From positions 1 to 58,016 of the forward strand of contig JAKABA010000010.1 of assembly GCA_021802115.1 (NCBI GenBank): a DNA stretch of 58,016 nt. Reading direction: 5' to 3'. The notes beneath the pieces were generated by a model that did no database searches, was not told the origin of the DNA, and worked only from the letters and a program-made list of their open reading frames with translations. Shown piece after piece: positions 8,660 through 17,271 of this stretch. The translations under genes and the position numbers were made by a program. Position 1 is the stretch's first letter; every line of letters starts with the position of its first letter. Origin of the DNA: a bacterium (GTDB lineage Bacteria; Chloroflexota; Dormibacteria; UBA8260; Bog-877).

Positions 8660-8880
8660 TTGTCCGCCATGGTGGCAGGCAGGTATTGGCCAGTGGTGTC
8701 GATGTCGGTGTGGTCCAGGAGCTCTTGCACGACCTCGATGTCGCGCACCTGACAGGGGGCGTTGGTGGCGAAGGAGTGGCGGAAACGGTGGGGGAAGTGG
8801 CGCCTACCAATGGCCGTCTCTCCCATCAAATCGCCAACCAGCCTGCCCAGAGTATTGGCCTCCGGCTTGCCCCAGCAGGG
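8660..8880 (-). pseudogene. Tyrosine recombinase C-terminal fragment
   Basis: In one minus-strand frame: EANTLGRLVGDLMGE, then FPHRFRHSFATNAP, then VQELLDHTDIDTTGQYLP and MADKRAAA. These are the H-x-L-R-H box (HRFRH), the LGH-like box (LLDHTDIDTT) and the catalytic Tyr (QYL) of phage integrase/XerC-type recombinases. The N-terminal arm-binding domain and the first catalytic Arg are missing, so it is a truncated remnant. The frame runs on past homology to 8305. Confidence 0.7.
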
Positions 8881-9364
8881 CCCTTGGCGCAGGGAACCAG
8901 ATGCCGCTGAGGATCATCTGGAGCGCCCGTGTGCCCAGACGAAGGGCCGATCGATCAGCGTGGGAGAGTCCTGCCCCGTCGCGCTCCACTTCATGTGGCG
9001 CCGATTGAAGCGTTGCCTGAGAGTGAAGTCATAGCCGTCAGCCACGGCTCAAGAACGGCGCGGCGCCCTGCCTGCGGGCCGGCACGTCACTGCGCCCACA
9101 AGCGCCGGGTGATGAGCACTGAGGATACCGAGGCTAGGGCGGCTGCCAGCAGCGCGGTGCGGTCACGGTCTTGGACGAGTCCAGCCGAGTCAGCGTCGAG
9201 CCACGGAGGTGGGGCGGGAGGAAGCCTTGAGCGAGCCGGTGGCCATCGCGGCCACCACCCGCGCGCGGCCGGTCGGCCTGCTCCGGTGCGTCCAGCCCCA
9301 ACGGGCGTCGCCATTTCGCCTCGCTACCGCGCGCCGAAGCAGGCCCGATGGATCCAGCGGCCGG
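8881..9364. other. Gene-free stretch
   Basis: No supported gene. A minus-strand frame reading SHADRSALRLGTRALQMILS around 8900-8960 is protein-like but short, and may be more of the recombinase or another element relic. Confidence 0.4.
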
Positions 9365-12244
9365 TCAGCTGTAGTAGCCGAGGACGTCGATCACCACATC
9401 CGTGGAACCGGCGTAGTTGTAGACGGTGACGCCCCCGCTGGAGTTGAGGGTGGCGACGACTAGGTTGGGCACCGTCATGCCGGCTCCCCAATTGAGATTG
9501 GAGGCGAGTGGCGGGGTTCCAGAGGGGAAGACGGTGAGGTAGCCGGCGGAGGTGGTGTTGGTGGCGGTCACGTTGATCACCACCGCGGTGGCGCCCGCCG
9601 GCACTCCGGCCAAGCCGGTCACCTGCACGGTCATGGTGCTATTCGCGGCCATGGGGTGGCCGGTGCACTGGGTGCCGCTCCCGGCCCGGGTGTCGCAGAT
9701 CCGAGTCGGAGTCGGCAGCGCGCTGAACTCGCCGCCGACACCCCCGGCCGGGGTGTAATAGCCCATGACGTCGATCACCACATCGGTGGAGCCAGAGTGG
9801 TTGTAGAGGGTGATCGCCCCGTTCGAGTTCAGCTCCGACACCACCAGGTTGGCCACCGTCGACCCGGCCGCCCAGTTGAGGTTGGAGGCGGTCGGGGGCA
9901 CCCCGCTCGGGAAGACGGTGAGGTAGCCGGCCTGGGTGGTGTTGGTCGCGGTGACGTTCAGGACCGCGGCGACGGCTCCGGCGGGCACCCCTGCCAGGCC
10001 GGCCACCCGCACGGTCATGGTGCTGTTGGCGGCCATGGGATGGCCGGTGCACTGGGTCCCGCTCCCGGCCCGGGTGTCGCAGATCCGGCCCGGAGTGAGG
10101 CCCTGGTAGAGGCCGACCCCAGCCGCCGGCGCCACCGACACGTACCCTTCAACGTCGATGACCACATCCACGTGGAGGGCGTTGCTGACCACGGCGACCT
10201 GCCCTCCGGCGCTCAGCCCCACCTCCACGGAATTGGCCACCGTCTCCCCGCTGGTGAAGTTGAGGTTGGAGGCGAGCGGGGCTACCTGCCCGGCCGGGTA
10301 GACGGTCAGATAGCCACTGCTGGTGGGGTTGGTGGCGGTGACGTTGAGCATCACCGCGGTGACGCCGCTGGGGGGGATCCCTGGCAGGCCGGCCACGCTC
10401 ACAGCCAGAGGGGCTCCCGCGCCCAGCGTCTTGCCGTTGCACTGAGCGGCGGTCCCCGATAGGCCGGAGGGGTTGCCTGATCTCGTGTCGCAGATCCTGA
10501 CCGGGGCCACCGGTGTGTACCCGGTCGGGTCCACCCCGCCGACCGTGTAGATGAAGAGGTCGGCGACTGACGTCCCGCTGGTCCCCCCCGCTGTGCCCAC
10601 GGTCACGTCCACCCTTCCGGCCACTCCGGCCGGGCTGGTGGCGGTGATCGAAGTCGGGGAAACCACGGTGACATTGCTGGCAGGATTGGCCCCGAAGTCG
10701 ACGGTGGCCCCGGCGGAGAAGTCGTTGCCGCTGATGGTGACCGTGGTGCCGCCGGTGGTGGCTCCGTAGTACGGCGCCACCGCGGTCACCTGAGGTGGCG
10801 GGGAGAACACCCCGTAGGAGGCAATCTCGGTCACCGCCGGGATCGCCTGCCCGGTCTGTGACGCCAGGGCGGTCCAGGCCTCGCTGGCGGTCAGGGTCCC
10901 TGAGACGGCCTCCACCATCACCCCGGTGAAGGTGATGCCGGGTACACTCGGGCTGGCCTCGAAGGCCGCGCTCAAGGCGCTCCACTCGGTGGCCATGGAC
11001 TGGTAGTAGATCTCGGGCACGGCACAGGTACCCGGGGTGCCCTGGGCCACCTGGTAGACCTGGGCGGCGGTCCAGCCGTCCCCGGACCCGGAGCCTCCCA
11101 GGATGTCGTCTCCGTAGTCGCCCAGGAAAGCGGGTGTGCCGAGGGAGCAGGGCTGGGCGGTCGTGAACCCCGCCGCCTGGGAGTAGTACTGGACCCAGGT
11201 GGCGGAGTCGGTGCCGTCCCACCACCCCGAGCTCGCCTGTTCGATGTCGCTGGCTCCCCAGCGCACGATCGGGGCGCTCCCGGGGATGCTGTAGGCGGCG
11301 GTGACCAGTTGGTACCAACCCTGAGCCGACAGCTGCAGGCTGGCCGGCTCATAGGGGGGGTTGGGGTCGATGGCGTTCTGGCTGTTGCTGGTGCCGATCC
11401 CGAGAGTCATGGCGGGGGTGCCGGCGCCGTGGTCCGACTCGTAGCCGTCGATCCACGCCTGGATCAGCGGCTGCAGGCTGCTGTCGGGGGTGCACACCGA
11501 ACCCTCGAAGAGTTGGGTCCCGTACTGGGCCGGGCTGGTCTGAGTGGAGCACGGGGCCCCGAAGTCGATCACCACCAACCCGGCCGCGGCGCTGGTGGCC
11601 TGTCCCTGCTGGTAGAGGGGGCAGCTGCTCCCCGATCCGGTCGCGCACTCCCCGACGTATGGGTAGTACTCGTAGTAGGAGGGGGTGGTCGGCGGGACGC
11701 TGCCCTGATTGGACGTGAGCGGCGTCGAGTTCGAGAGCAGCTGAGCGGCGCTTCTGCCGCCGCCAGCACCCGACCGGCGGGGACAGGCGGCGCTGGCCAG
11801 ATTGGAGATCGTGCCCAGGCTGAGATCGAGGGCGTGGTAGCGTCCGTGGGCGTCCTCAACACAGGCGGTCCCCGACCCGACCTCAACCACCCGGAGCTTG
11901 CCCGACCCGTTCAGGGTCGCCAGCCGCTGCGCCTGGCCCTGAATCTCCGCGATCACCCCGCGAGCGGGCTGGGACGGCTGGCTTCCCGCAACCAGCAGCG
12001 AGGTGGGCCCGGTCGCCCAGCAACTGCCGGGCTGGATGAGGGCGCTGCTGATGGGAAGGTCGACGCAGCTGATCCGTCGCGCGGCGGACCGTGGTGCGGC
12101 CAGTTCCTGGGTCCCTGGCGATTGGAGAACGAGATGGGACCCGGGGCGGGGGGCCGTTGTCGGCTGCGAGGCCGGGGTCAGCCACATCAGGCCCCCGGCG
12201 AGCACCGTCAGCAACGCGGTCGCGGCCAGCAGTCTGGTGTTCAT
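9365..12244 (-). CDS. Secreted protein: novel N-terminal domain, IPT/TIG and three DTR repeats
   Basis: About 959 residues. ATG 12244 follows AAGGTGG at SD distance; the N-terminus MNTRLLAATALLTVLAGGLMWL is a signal peptide. Residues about 30-160 form a small domain. About 185-480 is a Cys-containing domain (SYYEYYPYVGECATG, AWIDGYESDHGAGTPAMTLG, FLGDYGDDILGG) of glycosidase-like, possibly TIM-barrel character that I cannot name. An IPT/TIG domain follows (TGGTTVTISGNDF). Three C-terminal repeats come next, each starting with RICDTR, carrying LNVTATN and ending VVIDVEGYV or VVIDVMGYY. These match the repeats of the 635-3505 protein, here with a CDT cysteine and a paired QC. Probably an extracellular or cell-wall protein. 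Confidence 0.82.
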   Translation of the reverse strand: MNTRLLAATALLTVLAGGLMWLTPASQPTTAPRPGSHLVLQSPGTQELAAPRSAARRISCVDLPISSALIQPGSCWATGPTSLLVAGSQPSQPARGVIAEIQGQAQRLATLNGSGKLRVVEVGSGTACVEDAHGRYHALDLSLGTISNLASAACPRRSGAGGGRSAAQLLSNSTPLTSNQGSVPPTTPSYYEYYPYVGECATGSGSSCPLYQQGQATSAAAGLVVIDFGAPCSTQTSPAQYGTQLFEGSVCTPDSSLQPLIQAWIDGYESDHGAGTPAMTLGIGTSNSQNAIDPNPPYEPASLQLSAQGWYQLVTAAYSIPGSAPIVRWGASDIEQASSGWWDGTDSATWVQYYSQAAGFTTAQPCSLGTPAFLGDYGDDILGGSGSGDGWTAAQVYQVAQGTPGTCAVPEIYYQSMATEWSALSAAFEASPSVPGITFTGVMVEAVSGTLTASEAWTALASQTGQAIPAVTEIASYGVFSPPPQVTAVAPYYGATTGGTTVTISGNDFSAGATVDFGANPASNVTVVSPTSITATSPAGVAGRVDVTVGTAGGTSGTSVADLFIYTVGGVDPTGYTPVAPVRICDTRSGNPSGLSGTAAQCNGKTLGAGAPLAVSVAGLPGIPPSGVTAVMLNVTATNPTSSGYLTVYPAGQVAPLASNLNFTSGETVANSVEVGLSAGGQVAVVSNALHVDVVIDVEGYVSVAPAAGVGLYQGLTPGRICDTRAGSGTQCTGHPMAANSTMTVRVAGLAGVPAGAVAAVLNVTATNTTQAGYLTVFPSGVPPTASNLNWAAGSTVANLVVSELNSNGAITLYNHSGSTDVVIDVMGYYTPAGGVGGEFSALPTPTRICDTRAGSGTQCTGHPMAANSTMTVQVTGLAGVPAGATAVVINVTATNTTSAGYLTVFPSGTPPLASNLNWGAGMTVPNLVVATLNSSGGVTVYNYAGSTDVVIDVLGYYS

Positions 12245-12988
12245 CGACACCACCTTGAAGGAGTGAGCGCCCCGGGGTTTGAATGAGATCGATAATCGTG
12301 GAGCGAGCGCGTGGAAGCTCCGGGGCCCCTACAGGGTAACCGACAAAGCCAACCCGAGCAACGGACGCGATCTGGGGACCGCTACCCGCACCCGACGCCG
12401 GCCGAGGGTGATGGGAAGAAAGTGGGGGTGCCGGTAAGGGCCGTGGCGAAGTCCAAAGGTGGCGGGGTCGGCCGACCTTACCGAGACCCGGAAGCAGCAA
12501 GGGGCTCTCCCCGAATCACCGCCATGGCGGCGAATGGGAGCCATCCCCCTGTCAGCCAAGACTCGTCCTGGCATTCGCGGCCCTCGGCCGCTTCCGGCCA
12601 GCGAGTGGTCCACCGAACACTGGCATCCCAGGCGCCCGGGGGCGCCCTCGGGCTGCGCCGGACCAGGCCGGGAACGGGTTACTTGTGCTCCGGCGGCGCG
12701 AGGCCGGTTGACGGGGGCCAAGCCATGTCCGGACCAAGGTCTGCCACCCCCCTCGGGGCCGCCCGAGCAGCCGGGTCGGAAGCATGAGATCCCGAGAGGT
12801 AGCTATACCGTCACCAGAGAGGTAGATCGACCCAACCATGCGGGGGCAGATAGCTAGGCATTACCGCCGATACGCTGGTCGAGGTCGCTCGTGTTAGCGC
12901 TCGCGTTGGTTGACCATGTAATGGCGGGATTGCGTGAGGTCGAGTGAGCCCACGGTCCAGAACTACCAGCATGGGCTTCCGACTCTGC
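12245..12988. other. Long intergenic region upstream of the secreted protein
   Basis: No gene, tRNA or recognised riboswitch. Frames on both strands are Pro/Arg-rich shadows. It must hold the promoter for the leftward secreted-protein gene, but no clear -35/-10 pair stands out. Confidence 0.45.
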
Positions 12989-13633
12989 TTAGGGCTTCAG
13001 CCACGCGTTCACCGCCTCCGGATTGAAGGCCTCGGGGTCGAACTCCGCTCCAATCCAGTCCAGCAGGTCCTTGTGCTCTGGGTGGTCAGGGTCGGCGACG
13101 GCCTCAAGCAGGTTGGTATAGCCCGGTGAGCCTCCGCAGTCCTCCGGAGGGCATGCGCGGCGGCCGGCCACGCAGCGGGGATAGGTGACGCCGGGCTCTG
13201 CGGGAAAGACCTTTTCCACGACGAGGACGTGCTCCCAGCCGTCGCCGAAGTCGTACTCGTAGCGCAGGCGGGTTCCGACTGGCGCTACCCGGGCCAAGCG
13301 GGTCCGGTTCTCATCCTTTGGTGGGGGTCCCCATGGGTCTTCGATCCGACCGTCGGCGTAGGTCGCGCCTCGCACCGAGAACAGATGGAGGTGCTCATCG
13401 TCCCAGCCCATAGCTGTCTGGAGGATGAAGTGGAGTTCGCCGAGAGAGGCGTCGCTGGGAACTTGGATCCTGCGCCATATCGGCGGAGAGATGTGGCGCA
13501 GCGTGACCTTCACCTGGTGGATCGACTGCGGGGTCCTGCCTATCGGGCGCGGTTTCGCTGTTGCCACGGGCATCAACTGTACCGGGCCAAGCATCTCCTC
13601 GCCCTGACGCATAGACATCACGTGTGTCATCAT
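12989..13633 (-). CDS. pRiA4b ORF-3 family protein
   Basis: Up to 214 residues. The conserved core matches the plasmid pRiA4b ORF-3-like family: HQVKVTLRHISPPIWRRIQV, LHFILQTAMGWDDEHLHLF, YEYDFGDGWEHVLVVEKV, CVAGRRACPPEDCGGSPGY and a C-terminal FDPEAFN. The Cys-x6-Cys-x4-Cys set suggests a metal site. Biochemical function of the family is unknown; genes are common on plasmids and islands. The start is uncertain: ATG 13633 lies within a palindrome that probably serves the divergent VapBC, and ATGs at 13618, 13612 and 13591 are alternatives. Confidence 0.85.
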   Translation of the reverse strand: MMTHVMSMRQGEEMLGPVQLMPVATAKPRPIGRTPQSIHQVKVTLRHISPPIWRRIQVPSDASLGELHFILQTAMGWDDEHLHLFSVRGATYADGRIEDPWGPPPKDENRTRLARVAPVGTRLRYEYDFGDGWEHVLVVEKVFPAEPGVTYPRCVAGRRACPPEDCGGSPGYTNLLEAVADPDHPEHKDLLDWIGAEFDPEAFNPEAVNAWLKP

Positions 13634-13642
13634 TAGATGACA
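13625..13642. promoter_or_regulatory. Candidate VapBC operator
   Basis: TGTCATC (13625-13631) and GATGACA (13636-13642) form a perfect 7-bp palindrome with spacer ATTA, 27 bp before vapB and across the first possible start of the divergent gene. Confidence 0.55.
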
Positions 13643-13668
13643 GTCTTGATGCCTATAGGAGGTTGACC

Positions 13669-13866
13669 ATGCGTACGACCCTCGCCTTGGACGATGACCT
13701 CCTCACCCAGGCGCAGCGCCTCACCGGCAAGACCGAGAAGACCGCTCTGGTGCGGGAGGCACTGGTCGCTCTGATTGAACGCGAGAGTGCTCGGCGCCTG
13801 GCCCGGCTGGGTGGAACTGAGCCGTCCCTCTCCGACGTACCCCGGCGTCGGACCGGGCCGCAGTGA
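13669..13866 (+). CDS. VapB-family antitoxin
   Basis: 65 residues starting MRTTLALDDDLLTQAQRLTG with VREALVALIERESARRLARL, a ribbon-helix-helix antitoxin of the VapB (MT-type) class. The ATG follows AGGAGG (13657-13662) by 6 nt, one of the few small genes here with a strong SD. The stop overlaps the toxin start by 4 nt (GTGA). The C-terminal segment (EPSLSDVPRRR) resembles toxin-masking tails. Confidence 0.9.
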   Translation: MRTTLALDDDLLTQAQRLTGKTEKTALVREALVALIERESARRLARLGGTEPSLSDVPRRRTGPQ

Positions 13867-14237
13867 TCCTGGTCGACACCTCTATCTGGATCGACCACCT
13901 CCGCAATGGAAACGCGGCCCTGGCCCGGCTTCTCGACAGCAGCGCGGTGTTGGCCCACCCCTGGATCACCGGAGAGCTTGCGCTGGGCAATCTGAGTCAC
14001 CGTGACGAGGTCATCTGGTTGCTATGCGGTCTTCCCCAGGCGGCGTTGGCCGACAACGACGAGGTCCTGAGGCTAATTGACCAGGAAGGCCTGTACGGCG
14101 CGGGCATCGGCTATGTCGACGCCCAGCTTGTCGCTGCCACCAGGCTCACCCCTGACACCAAACTGTGGACCAGGGACAAGCGCCTGTCGACAGTCACGGC
14201 ACGACTTGGCCTGGATCACTCCGAATCCCAGCCATGA
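13863..14237 (+). CDS. VapC-family PIN ribonuclease toxin
   Basis: 124 residues with PIN acidic positions: MILVDTSIWIDHLRNGN (Asp), HPWITGELALGNL (Glu), YGAGIGYVDAQLVAATRL (Asp) and LWTRDKRLSTVTARLGL (Asp). The GTG start overlaps the antitoxin stop, giving coupled synthesis. Length and motif order are normal for VapC, so it is probably functional. Targets (tRNA or rRNA) cannot be told from sequence. Confidence 0.92.
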   Translation: MILVDTSIWIDHLRNGNAALARLLDSSAVLAHPWITGELALGNLSHRDEVIWLLCGLPQAALADNDEVLRLIDQEGLYGAGIGYVDAQLVAATRLTPDTKLWTRDKRLSTVTARLGLDHSESQP

Positions 14238-14474
14238 GACGGTTGCCGGGTGTCCCTATAGCCGAACGCCCACCGGGACGACAAACCCGGTAATGGCCAC
14301 GCCCATCGTCGGCTTCTCGTAGCCGTCCCGGTCCACCCGTCCGAATTGGAATCTCGGACAGGGGCGTCACACGGCACACCGCCCGGGTGGGTGGACTCAA
14401 CCTCGGCCCCGCCCGATTGCCCTGACCTTGTCCCGCTACTTGCACCAACATGCGGGACGTGACCGCGGGCGGTC

Positions 14475-14975
14475 TCAGTGGGGCGGCGGCGGCAGCGACT
14501 CGATCCCCGGCGGCTTGTCGGGCCAGACCAGGAGCACCGCACAGGGGGCGTGGTCAACCACGAAACGTGTGGCTGGCCCCAGGCTCCGGGGGCCGAGCCG
14601 CGAGTGGTCTCCATCGCGCGCGACCACCAGCAGGTCGACGTCCTCCGCGACAGCCCCTACGACTTCGCGCTCGACTCGGCCTCGCACCTGGATCAACTCC
14701 ACGTCCTCGCGGCCGAGCCGAGCGGCGGCGGCGGCAAGCAGCAGCGCTCCCGCCTCGGCCGCAATCTCGTGAAACTGGGCGGCGGGTTTGCGCCCGCCCC
14801 AGGCCCTGCCCAACAGGCCGACCCCAGCCGCCTCGGCGACATCACCGACATCGGAGGGCGTCACGTGCAGGAGGGCGACGCGGCTGCCGGCGGGAAGGTG
14901 CTGGGCGGCCACGTCAAGGCATCCCTCCCAGGTTCCCTCAACCACCCAGATGACGGTCCGCACGGCAGGCATCAT
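14475..14975 (-). CDS. Universal stress protein (UspA domain)
   Basis: About 166 residues from tandem ATGs (14975, 14972). It has a single Usp fold: strand one VRTVIWVVEGT, the middle VALLHVTPSDVGDVAEA, and the C-terminal LLVVARDGDHSRLGPRSLGP ending ATRFVVDHAPCAVLLV, where the ATP-binding GxxG...G(S/T) loop is only partly kept. The start overlaps the stop of the upstream pump gene (ATGATG/TGA), so the two are translationally coupled. It probably has a stress or transport-linked regulatory role. Confidence 0.85.
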   Translation of the reverse strand: MMPAVRTVIWVVEGTWEGCLDVAAQHLPAGSRVALLHVTPSDVGDVAEAAGVGLLGRAWGGRKPAAQFHEIAAEAGALLLAAAAARLGREDVELIQVRGRVEREVVGAVAEDVDLLVVARDGDHSRLGPRSLGPATRFVVDHAPCAVLLVWPDKPPGIESLPPPPH

Positions 14976-16222
14976 CCCACCAACCGCAAGGAGACCCAGA
15001 GCGCGAGCGTCGCCGCCACCAGCACGGCGGGCACGCTGATGGCGCCCAGACGCGTGAACTCCATCATGGGCAGTTCCTCCCCGCGCTGGCGGAGCACCCG
15101 CCGCCAGAGCAGGGTGGCGAGCGAGCCGACGTAGGTGAGGTTGGGGCCGGTGTTGACGCCGATCAGAACGGCCAGCACCGGACCTGGCCCAGCGGCGGCC
15201 GCCGCCGGGAGCAGGAGCAGGACCGCTGGGAGGTTGTTGATCACGTTGGCGAGGGTAGCCGCGACCACCGCGATGAGCAGGAGTGAGCCCAGCGACGTCC
15301 CTCCGGGGAGGAGGTGGGTCACCAGCGCGCCGAGCCCGTGAAGGGAGACTGCCTTCACGATCAGCGCCAGGGCCGCCACGAAAGCCAGGAACGGCACCTC
15401 CAGCGCCAGGCCGACATCGCGGACCGCCACCCGTCGACTGGTCAGAGCCGGCCCCGCCAGGACCACGGCCCCGCCGAGGGCCGCGAACGCCGGAGCGACG
15501 TGGAGGACCGAGGTCACGAAGAAGCCGACCAGCGTGAGCGTCACGACCACCCCGGCGAACACGGGAAATGGATGTGGACTGGGCGCGGCGGTCTCCCCCC
15601 GGCCCCCGAGGTCGGTGGCGAAGAACCTCCGCAGCACGAGCCACTCGACCCCAATCGCCGCCAGCCAGGGCAGTGCCATGGTCGCCCCGAAGCGTGCGAA
15701 CGACAACCCGCTGGCGCTGAAGGCCAGGAGGTTGGTCAGGTTCGACACGGGCAGGAGCAATGACGCCGAGTTGGCCAGGTGGGTGCATGCGTAGACGTGG
15801 GGCTTGGCCCGAATCCGAAGCCGGGCCACCGTGGCGAACACGACCGGGGTCAAGAGCACCACGGTGGCGTCGAGACTGAGCACGGCGGTGATGGTGCTGG
15901 CGACAGCGAACACCAGGGCGAGGAGCGTGACCGGCCTGCCCCGGGAACCGGTCGCCATCCATACCCCGGCGGCCTCGAAGAGTCCGTAGTGATCGCAAAG
16001 GTTGGCCAGCACCAGGACGGCGGCGAGGAAGCCGATGGTCGGCCCGAGGCTCCTGGCCTCGGCGCTGGCCTGGCTCAGCGGCAGCACCCCCAGCAGCAAC
16101 AGAATGCCGGCCGCCGGGATCGCGACCACCGCCTCGGGCAGACCCTTGGGCCGAAGGATGGCGCCGGCCAGGGTTGCCACGAGGAGCAGTCCTGCAACCG
16201 CCTCGGCGATGGGACTGGACAT
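14972..16222 (-). CDS. ArsB/NhaD-type (ion transporter superfamily) membrane pump
   Basis: About 416 residues and roughly 10-12 membrane segments. ArsB-like marks include DHYGLFEAAGVWMA in the first half, LSLDATVVLLTPVVFATVAR (DATVVLLTPV is the family core), ANSASLLLPVSNLTNLLAFS and the second-half repeat NVINNLPAVLLLLPAAAAAG with GVNTGPNLTYVGSLATLLW. This is the arsenite/anion antiporter signature. ATG 16222 starts the first hydrophobic segment; upstream codons to 16504 are charged and not family-like. No arsR or arsC is adjacent, so arsenite is likely but unproved. It is coupled to the Usp gene. Confidence 0.85.
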   Translation of the reverse strand: MSSPIAEAVAGLLLVATLAGAILRPKGLPEAVVAIPAAGILLLLGVLPLSQASAEARSLGPTIGFLAAVLVLANLCDHYGLFEAAGVWMATGSRGRPVTLLALVFAVASTITAVLSLDATVVLLTPVVFATVARLRIRAKPHVYACTHLANSASLLLPVSNLTNLLAFSASGLSFARFGATMALPWLAAIGVEWLVLRRFFATDLGGRGETAAPSPHPFPVFAGVVVTLTLVGFFVTSVLHVAPAFAALGGAVVLAGPALTSRRVAVRDVGLALEVPFLAFVAALALIVKAVSLHGLGALVTHLLPGGTSLGSLLLIAVVAATLANVINNLPAVLLLLPAAAAAGPGPVLAVLIGVNTGPNLTYVGSLATLLWRRVLRQRGEELPMMEFTRLGAISVPAVLVAATLALWVSLRLVG

Positions 16223-16755
16223 TGACCGGTAGAGCGTAAGCCCGAGCGACAACTGGGGCTGGAAATTGGCGGTGCGTATCCGGAACTGACCGTGGGGCGG
16301 CTGGCAAGAGTGGCTCGCGACCTCACTTAGAAGGTGGGCGACTGGCTTCCGGCACCCATCTGGAGGCCAACGGTTGGCGCCGTACCCCATCTGCCAAGCA
16401 GACGTCAACCGGTCAGCGAGTTCGGCCGGGGCATCCCGGATCACGGCGGAAAGGGCCACGATTCGCCAGCCCAGCTTCGGTACCGCCCTGTGGTGGCAGG
16501 CCATCCCCGTCGGCGCTTGACGGCCGACGAGGGCAGCTCCCCGGTCGGGGGACCAGGTACCTCACCGGGGCTAGGGGCGACCCGCGCTGGCCGCCACGGA
16601 TCCGCGCTCCTGCGGGGCACCATGGCCGATAGGCACTAGATGGGGTGCCAAACACTCGTGCGTGCGCAACATGTGGTACTCTCGGACCTTGGCGGCCATT
16701 CCGCGAGACCTGGATGGCGCGGTCTCACGGGCCTGCGATGCTGGAGGATCTGGTC
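16223..16755. other. Intergenic region between divergent genes
   Basis: About 530 bp without a recognised gene. A short dyad, GTCGGC...GGCCGAC, lies near 16509-16528. SD GGAGGA (16743-16748) serves the next gene. Confidence 0.45.
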
Positions 16756-17151
16756 ATGAGCACCGAGGTGAGAGTGCCGGGTGGAACCTGTCATGTGGGC
16801 AACCTCCGCGTCACCGAGGAGGCATGGGTCTCGGGCACGGTCGATGGCGGGGTGATCGTGGAGCCGGGCGGGGTGGTGGCGGTCACCGGGGTGGTGACCC
16901 TGGGGGTCCTGGTCGAGGCTCGAGGGGCGGCCTACATCACCGGGATGGTGGGCGAGCTTTGTGTGCGACCGTGCGGTGACGCCATCCTCGACGGGACCGC
17001 CGCCGGCGATGTCCAGAATTGGGGCCGCGCCCTCATCGCAGGCACCGTCGTCGGCCACCTGGTGACGCATCCGGGGGCTGAGACCCAGATAGTCTCCGGC
17101 GCCAGGGTGCACCCGATCCTGGGGAACACCAGCCTCAACCCGAACGACTGA
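16756..17151 (+). CDS. Bactofilin-like/beta-helix small protein
   Basis: 131 residues from ATG 16756 (GGAGGA 7 nt upstream). Almost the entire chain is short hydrophobic strands alternating with Gly or Asn turns: VGNLRVTEEAWVSGTVDGGV, VEPGGVVAVTGVVTLGVLVE, GAAYITGMVGELCVRP, AGTVVGHLVTHPGAETQIV. The six-residue periodicity resembles right-handed beta-helix or bactofilin-type polymer-forming proteins. There is no signal peptide or membrane segment. Function unknown; possibly cytoskeletal or scaffold-like. Confidence 0.65.
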   Translation: MSTEVRVPGGTCHVGNLRVTEEAWVSGTVDGGVIVEPGGVVAVTGVVTLGVLVEARGAAYITGMVGELCVRPCGDAILDGTAAGDVQNWGRALIAGTVVGHLVTHPGAETQIVSGARVHPILGNTSLNPND

Positions 17152-17271
17152 TGAGAGCGGTCTCAGGCGCCCCCTGATCGCTGCTGAAGTCCCCCTCCCA
17201 CAGGTGGGCGTGAGCCGGCCCGCTCGTCTTCAGCGCCACTGGGGAGCGCCGGTCGAGCCCGGTGACCCGGA

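Noticed and set aside
8929..9429. 166-codon plus frame
   Set aside because: Low-complexity Arg/Ala/Pro composition and no motif; lies in a decayed region.
12245..12400. Possible c-di-GMP or ydaO-type riboswitch before the secreted protein
   Set aside because: A few aptamer-like words (GACAAAGCC) occur but the required helices could not be built.
14475..16307. 610-codon minus frame spanning the Usp and ArsB genes
   Set aside because: Only the last 166 codons are the Usp protein; the rest is a shadow frame of the membrane pump with Arg/Gly/Pro composition.
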